From JAOADN01 sp049323795 (GTDB taxonomy: Bacteria > Pseudomonadota > Alphaproteobacteria > Rhodobacterales > Rhodobacteraceae), in the NCBI GenBank assembly GCA_049323795.1, contig JBMOOH010000009.1, positions 124,001 to 188,000 on the forward strand: DNA of 64,000 nt. Reading direction: 5' to 3'. The translations under genes were made by a program, and so were the position numbers. Of the stretch, positions 6,816 to 16,308 are shown piece after piece (positions within the stretch are counted from its first letter, which is position 1; each line of letters begins with the position of its first letter). The notes beneath the pieces were generated by a model. It worked only from the letters and a program-made list of their open reading frames with translations, was not told the origin of the DNA and did not search any database.

Positions 6816-9759
6816 ACCCTCCGTCCGGCCCCGCCTGTTCGGCGTCGCTCCGGGGCTCGATTTCGCCGACGCCATCGCCTTCCGGATCCTGCGCGACATG
6901 GCCGGCCGCGCGCCCGAGGACATGGCCCGGGTCCGGATCCTCGTCAACTCGGGCCGGACCGAGCGGGCGCTGCGCGGCGCGTTCGAACAGCACGGCGCGG
7001 CCGTGCTGCCGCGGCTCGGACTGATCGCGGAACTGGCCGACATGCCGTTGCCCGGCGTTCCGGCGGCGGCGGGCGCACTGGCCCGGACGCTGGAGCTGGC
7101 CAGCCTCGTCGTCCGCCTCGCCGACCGGGAACCGGCGCTTGCCTCGGCCACGGCCGCGTTCGACCTCGCCGAAAGCCTCGCCGCGCTCCTGCGCGAGATG
7201 CAGGACGAAGGGGTTCCCGCCAGCGCCATCGATCGCCCGGACCTTGCCGAGGGTCACGCCCTGCACTGGGAAAAGAGCCTCGCCTTCGTGCGCATCGCCG
7301 CGCAGTTCCTGTCGGGCGACGGCCGCCCGGACGACGGCCGCCCGGACGGGGCCGGCCGCCTGCGCCGCGCGGTCGAGACACTGGCGGCGCGCTGGCGGGA
7401 GGCCCCGCCCGGCGATCCCGTCATCGTGGCGGGCTCGACCGGGTCGCGCGGCACCACGGCGCTTCTGATCGGTGCCGTCGCGCGGCTGCCGCAGGGGGCC
7501 GTGATACTGCCCGGATTCGACGCGGCGATGTCCGCGGCGGACTGGCAGGCGCTCGGCACCGCGGGCGCCGGCGCCGAGGACCATCCGCAGTACCGCTATG
7601 CCCGGCTCATGGCAGCGCTCGGGACGGCCGCCGCCGAGGTGCCTGCCTGGCTCCCGGGAGGGCCGCCCGATCCGGGCCGCAACAGGACGGTCTCGCTGGC
7701 GCTCGCGCCCGCGCCGGTGACCGACCGCTGGATCACCGAGGGCCCGCGCCTCGGCGATCTGGCCGAAGCGACGCGGGGCCTTTCCCTGATGGAGGCGCCG
7801 AGCCAGCGCGCCGAGGCCGAGGGGATCGCGGTCCGCATCCGCGCGGCGCTCGAGGAAGGCCTGAGCGTCGCGGTGGTGACGCCGGACCGTTCGCTCGCGC
7901 GGAGACTGGCGGCGGCGCTGGACCGCTGGGGCATCGACCCCGACGACAGCGCCGGCATTCCCTTGTCGCAGACGGCGACCGGCAGGCTTCTCCGGCATGC
8001 TGCGGCCGCGCTTTCCGGACGGATGACCGCGATCGGGCTCGTCGTTCTGCTCAAGCATCCGCTCGCGGCCAGCACCCCGGGAGACCGGGGCACGCACCTC
8101 CTTCGCCTGCGTGAGCTGGAGCAGCGGCTGCGCAGGACCGGCGCGGCCTATCCCGACGCGCGGCTGCTGGCGGACTGGGCCGGCGACGACCCGGACCGGA
8201 GGCTGTGGGCCGACTGGGTGGCCCGGGTCGTGATCGAGGCCCCGCCGCGCGGACGACGGCCGCTCGCCGACTGGCTCGATTCGCTTCTCCGTCTCGCCAC
8301 GCTGGTTTCGGACGGGCCCCGGGGGGCCGGAGGAATGCTCTGGGACGGCAACGCCGGCCGGGAGGCGTCGGCTGCGCTTGCCCGGCTGCGGGCGGAGGCC
8401 GGCGCCGGGCCGGATGCCGACGCCGAAGGCTTCCGCGCGCTGATCGAGGGCTATCTCGGCGGCATCGAGGTCCGGGACGAAGCCGTCGTCGCCGATCCGC
8501 GGGTCAGGATCGTCGGCACGATCGAGACGCGGGCGCTTGCGGCCGATCTGGTGATCGCCGCGGGGCTGAACGAAGGCACATGGCCCGCCCAGCCGCCCCC
8601 CGACCCCTGGCTGTCGCGGGACATGCGCCGCAGCGCCGGCCTGCGGTCGCCGGAGCGGCAGATCGGGCTTTCGGCGCACGATTTCCAGCAGGCAGTCGCC
8701 GCGCCCGAGGTGATGCTGACCCGGTCGGTCAGGGACCAGCAGGCGCAAACCGTTCCGTCGCGCTGGCTGGCGCGGCTCGTCAACCTGCTGCGCGGGCTGC
8801 CGGACCAGGGAGGGCCCGCCGCACTTCGGGCGATGCAGTCGCGGGGCGGACGCTGGCTCGCCATCGCGGCGGCGCTGAACGATGCGGAGCGCATTCCGGC
8901 CGCCACCCGGCCCGCCCCGCGCCCGCCGGTTCCGGCACGGCCCCGCGCGCTTCCGGTGACGGCGGTGCGGACGCTCATCCAGGATCCCTACGCGGTCTAT
9001 GCCCGGCGCGTTCTGGGACTGCGGCGGCTGGACCCGCTGCGCGCCGAGCCGGACGCGCGCGAGCGGGGCACGGTCCTGCACAGGATCATGGAGCGCTTCG
9101 TGTCGGAGACGCCCGACGGCGAAAGCGTTCCCGAGGCGGCGGCGCGGCTGGTCCGCACCGCCGAGAAGGTTCTGGCCCGCGACGTCGCCTGGCCGACGGC
9201 GCGGCGGTTCTGGCGCGCCCGCATGATCTCGGTCGCGCCGGCCCTTGCCGAGCAGGAGGCGGCACGGCGCGCCGAGGCCAGCCCGGCCCTTCTCGAGACG
9301 CCGGCACGCCTCCGGATCGACGGCATCGACTTCGAGCTGGAGGCCAAGGCGGACCGGATCGACCGGATGGCGGACGGCACGCTGCACATCCTCGACTACA
9401 AGTCGGGGCCGCTGCCGCAGCGGGTCGATCTCGACCGCGCGGAAGTGCAGCTCCTGCTCGAGGGCGCGATGGCCGAGCGCGGCGCGTTCGCGCCGCTCGG
9501 TCCGGCGCGGGTATCGCGTCTCACCTATCTCCGGCTGGCTCCGGGGCTTGATTCCCTGACCGTCACCTGCGCGCCCGGACGGCTGGACGCCGCGTGGGAC
9601 CGCCTGATCCGCCTTGTCCGGCGCTACGACGACCCGGCGACCGGCTACGCGGCGCGCGGCAGGCTCGGGGATCTCAGGCAGGAGGGGGACTACGACCACC
9701 TGGCGCGCCTCGGCGAATGGGGCCTGCACGACGCCCCCGAGCCGGAGGAGGTGGGATGA
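6805..9759 (+). CDS. addB: Double-strand break repair protein AddB
   Basis: A 984-residue AddB subunit of the alphaproteobacterial AddAB helicase-nuclease, which processes DNA ends for RecA. The start at 6805 overlaps the end of the AmgK-MurU gene by 11 nt. The C-terminal nuclease domain contains the PD-(D/E)XK core HILDYKSG and upstream GTVLHRIMERF; the central part (AADLVIAAGLNEGTWP, then DPWLSRDMRR) is the inactive helicase-like region typical of AddB. It is followed by addA with a 4-nt overlap, so the two subunits are made together. Confidence 0.93.
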   Translation: MLFEPSVRPRLFGVAPGLDFADAIAFRILRDMAGRAPEDMARVRILVNSGRTERALRGAFEQHGAAVLPRLGLIAELADMPLPGVPAAAGALARTLELASLVVRLADREPALASATAAFDLAESLAALLREMQDEGVPASAIDRPDLAEGHALHWEKSLAFVRIAAQFLSGDGRPDDGRPDGAGRLRRAVETLAARWREAPPGDPVIVAGSTGSRGTTALLIGAVARLPQGAVILPGFDAAMSAADWQALGTAGAGAEDHPQYRYARLMAALGTAAAEVPAWLPGGPPDPGRNRTVSLALAPAPVTDRWITEGPRLGDLAEATRGLSLMEAPSQRAEAEGIAVRIRAALEEGLSVAVVTPDRSLARRLAAALDRWGIDPDDSAGIPLSQTATGRLLRHAAAALSGRMTAIGLVVLLKHPLAASTPGDRGTHLLRLRELEQRLRRTGAAYPDARLLADWAGDDPDRRLWADWVARVVIEAPPRGRRPLADWLDSLLRLATLVSDGPRGAGGMLWDGNAGREASAALARLRAEAGAGPDADAEGFRALIEGYLGGIEVRDEAVVADPRVRIVGTIETRALAADLVIAAGLNEGTWPAQPPPDPWLSRDMRRSAGLRSPERQIGLSAHDFQQAVAAPEVMLTRSVRDQQAQTVPSRWLARLVNLLRGLPDQGGPAALRAMQSRGGRWLAIAAALNDAERIPAATRPAPRPPVPARPRALPVTAVRTLIQDPYAVYARRVLGLRRLDPLRAEPDARERGTVLHRIMERFVSETPDGESVPEAAARLVRTAEKVLARDVAWPTARRFWRARMISVAPALAEQEAARRAEASPALLETPARLRIDGIDFELEAKADRIDRMADGTLHILDYKSGPLPQRVDLDRAEVQLLLEGAMAERGAFAPLGPARVSRLTYLRLAPGLDSLTVTCAPGRLDAAWDRLIRLVRRYDDPATGYAARGRLGDLRQEGDYDHLARLGEWGLHDAPEPEEVG

Positions 9760-12700
9760 CCCCGCCCCGCGACGCGGAGGCCCGGCAGAACATGGCCTCG
9801 GACCCGGCGATCTCGACCTGGCTGACCGCCAATGCCGGATCGGGCAAGACCAAGGTCCTGACGGACCGGGTGTCCCGGCTTCTGCTGGCGGGAACCCTGC
9901 CGCAGCGCATCCTGTGCCTCACCTACACCAAGGCCGCCGCCGGCGAGATGCAGAACCGCCTGTTCGAGCAGCTCGGGCGCTGGGCGATGCTGCCGCAGGA
10001 GGCGTTGCGCGGGGCGCTGGCCGAACTGGGAACGGCGGCCCTGTCCGATCGGGACCTGGCGCGCGCGCGCCGTCTCTTCGCGCAGGCGATCGAGACGCCG
10101 GGCGGGCTGCGGATACAGACCATCCATTCCTTCTGCGCCTCGCTTCTGCGGCGCTTTCCGCTCGAGGCGGGGGTGTCGCCCCGGTTCACGGAGCTCGACG
10201 ACGCCGAGGCCCGGCTTCTGCGCTCGGAGGTGGTCGAGGCGATGGCGGACGGCGGCGATACCGGCGCGGTGGACGGCATCGCCGAGGCCGCGGGCGAGGC
10301 AGACCTGGCGCAGCTTCTCTCCGACATCTGCGCCCAGGCCGACTGTTTCGCCGGGGACCGCGACGAGGGCGACTTCCTGTCCTGCTTCGGCCTCCCGAAG
10401 GACTGTTCGGCCCGGTCGATCCTCGGCGAAACCCTGGCCGAGGGGGACGAGGCCTTGCTGGCCGCGCTCGTGCCGCATCTGGCCGCCGGCGGCAGGAAGG
10501 CCGTGGAGAGCGCCGCAAGGATTGCCCGGCTGTCCCTGCGCGAGCCGTCGTTCTCGACCCTGACCGAGCTTGAAGCCATCTTCCTGACCGCCACCGGCGA
10601 GAATGCGGGACAGCCCCGCGCCGGCTTCCCCGAGGTGGCCATCCGGCGAACGCGCGCGCCGCATCTCATGGCCGATCTCGATGCGCTGATGGGCCGCGTC
10701 GCACGGGCGCGGACGCGCCGGCTTGCCCACCAGGCCGCGCAGAAGAGCCATGCGCTCTACCGCTTCGGGCGGTCCTTCCTTGCGCGCTACGCCGCCGAGA
10801 AGACCCGCCGCGGCACGCTCGATTTCGACGACCTCGTGGGCCATGCCGCGGCACTGCTCTCGGACCAGTCGGTGGCCGCCTGGGTGCTGTTCCGCCTCGA
10901 TGGCGGGCTTGACCACATCCTCGTGGACGAGGCGCAGGATACCAGCCCGCGGCAGTGGCGCGTGATCGAGCGGCTGACCGAGGAATTCACTGCCGGACTG
11001 GGATCGCGCGAGGATGTGCGGACGCTCTTCGTCGTCGGCGACAAGAAACAGTCCATCTACTCGTTCCAGGGCGCCGACGTGCGCGAGTTCGACGCCGCTG
11101 AGCGGCGCTTCGCGCGCCGGTTCGAAGCGATCGGGCGGCCGATGCAGTCGCTGCCGCTCGAACATTCCTTCCGGTCGTCCCTGGCGATCCTCGATGTCGT
11201 GGACTTCACGTTCGAGGGCGCCGATCCGGCGGCGCTCGGCGGGCGGACCAATCATATTCCCTTCTTTCCCGAACTGCCGGGGCGCGTCGATCTCTGGGAG
11301 CCGATCCCGAAGGCCGAGAAGGCCGGACAGGACGACTACGACGACCCCGCGGCGATGGTCGTGGCGCCGGCGGCCGAGATCCGCCTGGCGCAGGCGGTTG
11401 CCCGGCAGGTCCGCGCCATCCTCGACGCGGGCACGGCGATCCCCCTGCGCGAGGGGTCGAGGCCGGCCCATGCGGGCGATGTGCTGATCCTCGTGCAGCG
11501 GCGGAGCCTGCTCTATGCCGAGATCATCCGCGCCTGCAAGGCGGCGGGACTGCCCGTCGCGGGAAATGACCGACTGAAGCTGTCGGCGGAACTGGCGGTG
11601 CGCGACATCGCGGCGCTTCTGGCCTTTCTGTCGCTGCCCGAGGACGACCTGTCGCTGGCCACAGCGCTGCGGTCGCCGCTGTTCGGTCTGACCGAGAGAC
11701 AGCTCTTTTCGCTCGCGCATCAGCCGCAGGGACGCAGGCTGCCGCTCTGGGCGGCGCTGCGCGCGCGCAGCGGGGACTTCCCCGAAGTCTGCGGGATCCT
11801 GTCGGACCTGCTCGGCCAGGCCGATTTCCTGCGTCCCTACGAACTCGTCGAGAGGATGCTCGTCCGGCACGACATGCGCCGCCGGCTGGTCGCCCGGCTG
11901 GGACCCGAGGCCGAGGACGGAATCGACGAGCTCCTGTCGCAGGCGCTGGACCACGAGCGCTCCGAAGCGCCGAGTCTGACCGGCTTTCTGGCGCGGCTTC
12001 AGACCGACGAGATCGAGGCGCGCCGGCAGACCGACGGGTCGGCGCGGGCGATCCGCGTGATGACCGTGCACGGGGCCAAGGGACTCGAGGCGCCGATCGT
12101 GATCCTTCCGGACACGGGCGGGCGCAAGGAGAACGCACGGCCCGGGATCGTGACCGATGCAGAGCGGCGCGCGCTCTGGCGTGTGGCCGAGGCGGGGCGG
12201 CCCGAGGCGCTGGCGCGCGCGGTCCGCGACCAGGAGGCGCGCCGGCAGGAAGAGCTTCTGCGGCTGCTCTATGTGGCGATGACGCGCGCGGTGTGCTGGC
12301 TGATCGTCTGCGGCGCGGGCGACCGGACCGAAGCGGCCGGATCCTGGCACGGCATCGTCCGCGCCGGGATGGCACGGGCCGGTGCGACCGCGATCCCCCC
12401 CGATGTCGCCGGGCTGCCGGCGCGGACGCGCTACGAGATCGGCCGCTGGCCCGAGGCCACGCAGGCCGCGCCGGAACCGCCCGCCGACGCGGCAGACGGG
12501 TCCGGGGGGGAAGCTGCCGGGGACCGGAGCCGGGATCGGGATCCGGACCGGGTTCCGCCCTGGGCGCTGACGCGGCCCCCGCCTGCGATGCGCGACGCGC
12601 CTCCGCTCTCTCCGTCGTCGCTCGGCGGGCCCAAGGCCCTTCCGGGCGAGGACGGGCTGGACGAGGCGCTCGCCCTGGCGCTCGGGACGGGCCTCCACCG

Positions 12701-13187
12701 GCTTCTGGAGGACCTGCCGGACTGCCCCGCATCCGGGCGCGAGGCGCTCGCCGGGGCGGTTGCGGACCTGCTGGGCGATTCCGTCAGCGAGGACTGGAAG
12801 CGGCAGCTCGCCGCCGAGGCGCTGGCGCTCATCGGCCGGCCGCACCTTGCCCCGATCTTCGCCCCGGGCGGCCTGAGCGAGGTCGAGGTGTTCGCGCGGC
12901 TTCCCGAATTCGGAAACCGGTCTGCGCGGGGCATCGTGGACCGGCTGATCGTCGCACCCGACCGGGTGCTGGCCATCGACTACAAGACGAACCGCGTCGT
13001 CCCCCGCACTGCCGGCGAGGTGCCACTGGGACTCCTGCGCCAGCTCGGGCTCTATCATGCGATGCTTAGCGCGATCTATCCGGGGCGGCGGATAGAGGTG
13101 GCCTTCCTCTGGACGCGCACCGCCGAACTCATGCCGGTTCCCGCCGAGATGGTGAGGTCGGTGCTGCAGTCCACCCCCATTACTTGA
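9756..13187 (+). CDS. addA: Double-strand break repair helicase-nuclease AddA
   Basis: A 1143-residue UvrD-family helicase with nuclease. Walker A is ANAGSGKTKVLTDR near residue 30; helicase motif II is ILVDEAQDTSP, motif III VVGDKKQSIYSFQGA, motif V VMTVHGAKGLEAPIVILPD and motif VI LLYVAMTRA. The C-terminal RecB-like nuclease centre is LAIDYKTNR. It is the motor subunit that unwinds duplex ends with AddB. The start overlaps the addB stop as ATGA, and a strong ribosome site (GGAGGAGG) lies in the addB end. A variable Pro/Arg-rich linker (about 905-970) separates helicase and nuclease. Confidence 0.95.
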   Translation: MTPPRDAEARQNMASDPAISTWLTANAGSGKTKVLTDRVSRLLLAGTLPQRILCLTYTKAAAGEMQNRLFEQLGRWAMLPQEALRGALAELGTAALSDRDLARARRLFAQAIETPGGLRIQTIHSFCASLLRRFPLEAGVSPRFTELDDAEARLLRSEVVEAMADGGDTGAVDGIAEAAGEADLAQLLSDICAQADCFAGDRDEGDFLSCFGLPKDCSARSILGETLAEGDEALLAALVPHLAAGGRKAVESAARIARLSLREPSFSTLTELEAIFLTATGENAGQPRAGFPEVAIRRTRAPHLMADLDALMGRVARARTRRLAHQAAQKSHALYRFGRSFLARYAAEKTRRGTLDFDDLVGHAAALLSDQSVAAWVLFRLDGGLDHILVDEAQDTSPRQWRVIERLTEEFTAGLGSREDVRTLFVVGDKKQSIYSFQGADVREFDAAERRFARRFEAIGRPMQSLPLEHSFRSSLAILDVVDFTFEGADPAALGGRTNHIPFFPELPGRVDLWEPIPKAEKAGQDDYDDPAAMVVAPAAEIRLAQAVARQVRAILDAGTAIPLREGSRPAHAGDVLILVQRRSLLYAEIIRACKAAGLPVAGNDRLKLSAELAVRDIAALLAFLSLPEDDLSLATALRSPLFGLTERQLFSLAHQPQGRRLPLWAALRARSGDFPEVCGILSDLLGQADFLRPYELVERMLVRHDMRRRLVARLGPEAEDGIDELLSQALDHERSEAPSLTGFLARLQTDEIEARRQTDGSARAIRVMTVHGAKGLEAPIVILPDTGGRKENARPGIVTDAERRALWRVAEAGRPEALARAVRDQEARRQEELLRLLYVAMTRAVCWLIVCGAGDRTEAAGSWHGIVRAGMARAGATAIPPDVAGLPARTRYEIGRWPEATQAAPEPPADAADGSGGEAAGDRSRDRDPDRVPPWALTRPPPAMRDAPPLSPSSLGGPKALPGEDGLDEALALALGTGLHRLLEDLPDCPASGREALAGAVADLLGDSVSEDWKRQLAAEALALIGRPHLAPIFAPGGLSEVEVFARLPEFGNRSARGIVDRLIVAPDRVLAIDYKTNRVVPRTAGEVPLGLLRQLGLYHAMLSAIYPGRRIEVAFLWTRTAELMPVPAEMVRSVLQSTPIT

Positions 13188-13212
13188 CGAGTGTCCCTGG
13201 CAACCATACTTT
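13184..13212 (+). promoter_or_regulatory. Candidate trxA promoter
   Basis: TTGACG (13184-13189) and TACTTT (13207-13212) are separated by 17 bp, a fair sigma-70 spacing, and lie 30-58 nt upstream of the trxA ATG. The -35 starts inside the last codons of addA. Assigned by eye. Confidence 0.4.
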
Positions 13213-13241
13213 CCGATTCCGATTTTCCACAGGAGAAGACC

Positions 13242-13562
13242 ATGGCCACGATGGCTGTCACCGATGCCACCTTCGACAAGGAAGTCCGCAAGTCGGACAT
13301 TCCGGTCGTCGTCGATTTCTGGGCGGAGTGGTGCGGGCCCTGCCGTCAGATCGGACCGGCGCTAGAAGAGCTTTCGGCGCAGTACGCGGGCAGGGTGAAG
13401 ATCGTGAAGGTCAACGTGGACGAGAATCCGCAGCTGCCGGCCGAGATGGGCGTGCGCGGCATCCCGGCGCTGTTCCTGTTCAAGGGCGGCGAGGTGTTCT
13501 CGAACAAGATCGGTGCCGCACCCAAGGCCGCCATCCAGAACTGGATAGAAGCCGCACTCTGA
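13242..13562 (+). CDS. trxA: Thioredoxin 1
   Basis: A 106-residue cytoplasmic thioredoxin. The active site is WCGPC in FWAEWCGPCRQIGPALEE, with the buried Asp of VVVDFW and the cis-proline loop GIPALFLFKGG. It supplies reducing equivalents to ribonucleotide reductase, PAPS reductase and others. The start at ATG 13242 follows AGGAGAAGACC, a strong ribosome site; an upstream in-frame start would add a non-conserved 17-residue extension. It has its own candidate promoter and is closed by a hairpin. Confidence 0.95.
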   Translation: MATMAVTDATFDKEVRKSDIPVVVDFWAEWCGPCRQIGPALEELSAQYAGRVKIVKVNVDENPQLPAEMGVRGIPALFLFKGGEVFSNKIGAAPKAAIQNWIEAAL

Positions 13563-13596
13563 ACCCCGGCTGCCGGTCCTGTGGCGGTCCGATGCG

Positions 13597-13616
13597 CGGG
13601 CGCCTTCGGGCGCCCG
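13597..13616. terminator. Bidirectional hairpin terminator between trxA and the convergent gene
   Basis: An 8-bp perfect GC stem (CGGGCGCC / GGCGCCCG) closed by the very stable TTCG tetraloop, in the 61-nt gap between two convergent stops. It is followed only by TGGTGTTT, so the U-tract is poor; it could serve both strands. Confidence 0.7.
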
Positions 13617-13623
13617 TGGTGTT

Positions 13624-14514
13624 TCAGGGGACCGGCCAGCCGTGTTCGGCCAGCCGCCGGGCGATGCGCGCCTCGGCATCCGGGGCACCCGCATTGATCG
13701 CGTGGCGCATCCAGAACCACCACAGGTAGCGCGCGAAGGCGGGCGGGGGACCGGCGGCGCGTGCCAAGGCCCCCCCGACGCCGAGGTCGTGCACCATGGC
13801 GGCGACGTGATGGAAGTCGATCCGCGCGAAAAGCACGGCGGGCTTCGCCAGCAGGCAGCCGCGGAAGGCAAGCGACGAGTTTTCCGTGACCACGGCATCG
13901 CAGCCGGACAGCAGGCGGTCGGCGGGGGCCTGCTCCACACGGAACCGGGGATACCTGCGCTCCAGCCCCTCGAGCGCGGCGCGTTCGCGGGGCCCGTAGT
14001 CTTCGCGGGGGTGCAACGTGGCGCGGACCGGCCGCGGATCGGCGGCGAGCACTGCCTCGATCATCGCGACGGGGCTCATGCTCTGGAAGCTGCGCCGGCG
14101 GAGCAGGATGCCCTGCAGCGGCATGAAGAGGAATCCTTCGGGCCGTGACCCGACGCCGGGCAGGAGGCGCTGGCGCCAGGCCGCGTGGAACCGCGCGGCC
14201 TCGGGGACCGTCGCCGGGTCGAAGTCCGCGCGGGCGACGTCGAAATTCCAGCGCTCGTTCGTCGCCTCGATCCGCCAGAACGGGTATGCGTAGGCGCGGC
14301 GCAGGCACAGGACCGTCGGCGCCGTCGGTTCGTGCATGTGGAACAGGCCGAAGCCCCGCGCCGCTGCCCTGGCCCTTTCGCCCTCGCTGTCGGCATGGAA
14401 GCGCAGCCGCCAGTCCGGCAGGGCCCGCGCCATCCTGTTGAACAGGTTCACCTCGCCCGCCTCGGCTGCGGTCCGCCACGATTCGTGCAGATAGATGTGG
14501 AGCGTCTCCCGCAC
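13624..14514 (-). CDS. Conserved hypothetical protein, capsule-biosynthesis (KpsS-like) fold suspected
   Basis: A 296-residue soluble protein that I do not recognise as a named family. The C-terminal third has the layout of KpsS/LipB-type capsular polysaccharide proteins: LHPREDYGPRERAALEGL, then ADRLLSGCDAVVTENSSLAF and LLAKPAVLFARIDFH, similar to the 'H-P-x-E ... N-S-x-x-x-x-E-A-L ... G-K-P-V' pattern of their nucleotide-sugar side. The N-terminal half (HIYLHESWRTAAEAGEVNLF, FHMHEP) has no clear match. The start is GTG at 14514, two nt after the mtnA stop, so it is probably co-transcribed with mtnA. Function is unproven. Confidence 0.45.
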   Translation of the reverse strand: MRETLHIYLHESWRTAAEAGEVNLFNRMARALPDWRLRFHADSEGERARAAARGFGLFHMHEPTAPTVLCLRRAYAYPFWRIEATNERWNFDVARADFDPATVPEAARFHAAWRQRLLPGVGSRPEGFLFMPLQGILLRRRSFQSMSPVAMIEAVLAADPRPVRATLHPREDYGPRERAALEGLERRYPRFRVEQAPADRLLSGCDAVVTENSSLAFRGCLLAKPAVLFARIDFHHVAAMVHDLGVGGALARAAGPPPAFARYLWWFWMRHAINAGAPDAEARIARRLAEHGWPVP

Positions 14515-14516
14515 GG

Positions 14517-15593
14517 TCAGGGGCGGAGCGGGGCGAGGCCCGCCTCGGTGGCGGGATAGACGCCCCTTTCGGTCACGAGCGCGGTGACGAGCCGCGCCGG
14601 CGTGACGTCGAAGGACGGATTCGCCACGGGCGCGCCGGGCGGCAGGAGGTCGATCCGCTCCACCGCGCCCGACGCCGCGCGGCCCGCGAGGAACCGCACC
14701 TCGTCGCCCGGGCGCTCCTCGATGGGTATCGCGGCCAGCCCGTCACGGACGGCCCAGTCGATCGTGGGAGTGGGAAGCGCCACGTAGAAGGGAACGCCGT
14801 TGTCCCGCGCCGCAAGTGCCTTGAGATAGGTGCCGATCTTGTTGCAGACATCGCCCGTGGCGGTCGTGCGGTCGGTGCCGACGATGACCATGTCCACCTG
14901 CCCGTGCTGCATCAGGTGGCCGCCCGCGTTGTCCACGACGACCGTGTGGGCAACGCCGTGCCGGCCGAGTTCCCACGCGGTCAGGAAGGCGCCCTGGTTC
15001 CGGGGGCGGGTCTCGTCCACCCAGACATGGACGGGAATGCCGGCGTCGTGGGCCTTGTAGATCGGGGCGGTGGCCGTGCCCCAGTCCACCGTCGCAAGCC
15101 AGCCCGCGTTGCAGTGGGTGAGGATGTTCACCGCCCCGCCGCCCTTCCGCGCGGCGATGTCGCGGATCAGCGGCAGCCCGTGGTCGCCGATGGCGGAGTT
15201 GATCGCCACGTCCTCGTCGGCGATGCGCCGTGCCTCGGCCCGGGCGGCGGCAGGACGGTCGCCCGGGGCGACGGCGGCAAGGCAGGCCTGCATCCGCCCG
15301 AGCGCCCAGCGCAGGTTGATGGCGGTCGGACGGGTCGCGGCAAGCACCGAGACCGCCCGGGCCAGGGCCGGATCCGACGCGTCGGCCCGCATCGCCAGCG
15401 CCAGCCCCCATGCCGCCGTGGCGCCGATCAGCGGCGCACCCCGGACATGCATGTCGCGGATCGCCCGGGCGGCATCCGCGAGGGTTCCGAGCGCCATCAC
15501 CCCGAAGCGGTGCGGAAAGAGGGTCTGGTCGAGGACCATGACCCGGTCGCCCTCGGGCCAGATCGTGCGGTAGTGCGTGCCGTCCACCTTCAT
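14517..15593 (-). CDS. mtnA: S-methyl-5-thioribose-1-phosphate isomerase
   Basis: A 358-residue aldose-ketose isomerase of the methionine salvage pathway, which converts methylthioribose-1-phosphate to methylthioribulose-1-phosphate. Family marks are RGAPLIGATAAWGLAL near the N-terminus, the catalytic cysteine in NILTHCNAGWLA, and the catalytic aspartate in VGTDRTTATGDVCNKIGTY. Length is normal. ATG 15593 has a G-rich ribosome site at good distance; ATG 15599 two codons earlier is also possible. No SAM riboswitch was recognised upstream and no other salvage gene is adjacent. Confidence 0.93.
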   Translation of the reverse strand: MKVDGTHYRTIWPEGDRVMVLDQTLFPHRFGVMALGTLADAARAIRDMHVRGAPLIGATAAWGLALAMRADASDPALARAVSVLAATRPTAINLRWALGRMQACLAAVAPGDRPAAARAEARRIADEDVAINSAIGDHGLPLIRDIAARKGGGAVNILTHCNAGWLATVDWGTATAPIYKAHDAGIPVHVWVDETRPRNQGAFLTAWELGRHGVAHTVVVDNAGGHLMQHGQVDMVIVGTDRTTATGDVCNKIGTYLKALAARDNGVPFYVALPTPTIDWAVRDGLAAIPIEERPGDEVRFLAGRAASGAVERIDLLPPGAPVANPSFDVTPARLVTALVTERGVYPATEAGLAPLRP

Positions 15594-15750
15594 GCCCATC
15601 CCCCCGTCGCTTCAGGATAGGCCGCGCGCCCGTGGCCGCAAGCGCAGGCTTTCCAGCACCGCCCGGACGCCTGCGGCCCGGACGGCGCGCTTGCGCCTGC
15701 GGAGCCGTGCCCATATCTGGAACGGACGGAGCTGCCCGAAAGGTGAAGGA

Positions 15751-16308
15751 ATGGCTGACGACAGGTTCCCCGGCTGGCACGGGACGACCATCCTTGCGGT
15801 GCGGCGGGGCGGCGTGGTGGCGGTGGCCGGCGACGGGCAGGTGAGCCTCGGCCAGACGGTCATCAAGGGCACGGCGCGCAAGGTCAGGCGGCTTTCCCCC
15901 GGCGGCCACGAGGTGGTGGCGGGATTTGCGGGCTCCACCGCCGACGCATTCACCCTGCTCGACCGGCTCGAGCGCAAGCTCGAGGCCGCGCCGGGCCAGC
16001 TCCAGCGCGCCTGCGTCGATCTCGCCAAGGACTGGCGGATGGACAAGTACCTGCGGAACCTCGAAGCCATGCTGATCGTGACGGACGGCAAGGGCCTGTT
16101 CGTCATCACCGGCGCGGGCGACGTGCTGGAACCCGAACACGACGTGGCCGCCATCGGATCGGGCGGAAACTTCGCGCTGGCCGCGGCGCGGGGCCTGATG
16201 GAGGGCGAGCTGTCCGCCGAAGCGGTGGCGCGCAAGGCGATGGCGATCGCGGCGGACATCTGCGTCTACACCAACGGCAACCTGACGGTGGAGGTGATCG
16301 GTGGCTGA
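15751..16308 (+). CDS. hslV: ATP-dependent protease proteolytic subunit HslV
   Basis: A 185-residue threonine protease of the HslUV (ClpQY) complex. The short N-terminal part ends at WHG, and Thr12 of the following TTILAVR would become the N-terminal nucleophile after self-processing, as in other alphaproteobacteria. GDGQVSLGQTVIKGTARKVR is the conserved second block. A GAAGGA ribosome site precedes ATG 15751. The hslU partner is not directly next: a membrane-protein gene sits between, overlapping both. Confidence 0.95.
   Translation: MADDRFPGWHGTTILAVRRGGVVAVAGDGQVSLGQTVIKGTARKVRRLSPGGHEVVAGFAGSTADAFTLLDRLERKLEAAPGQLQRACVDLAKDWRMDKYLRNLEAMLIVTDGKGLFVITGAGDVLEPEHDVAAIGSGGNFALAAARGLMEGELSAEAVARKAMAIAADICVYTNGNLTVEVIGG

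Noticed and set aside
9690..13058. Very long open frame on the minus strand opposite addA
   Set aside because: Same reason: low-complexity antisense of a conserved gene.
15600..15750. SAM-sensing riboswitch upstream of mtnA
   Set aside because: No recognisable conserved core or paired stems of the known SAM riboswitch classes in the 151-nt gap.
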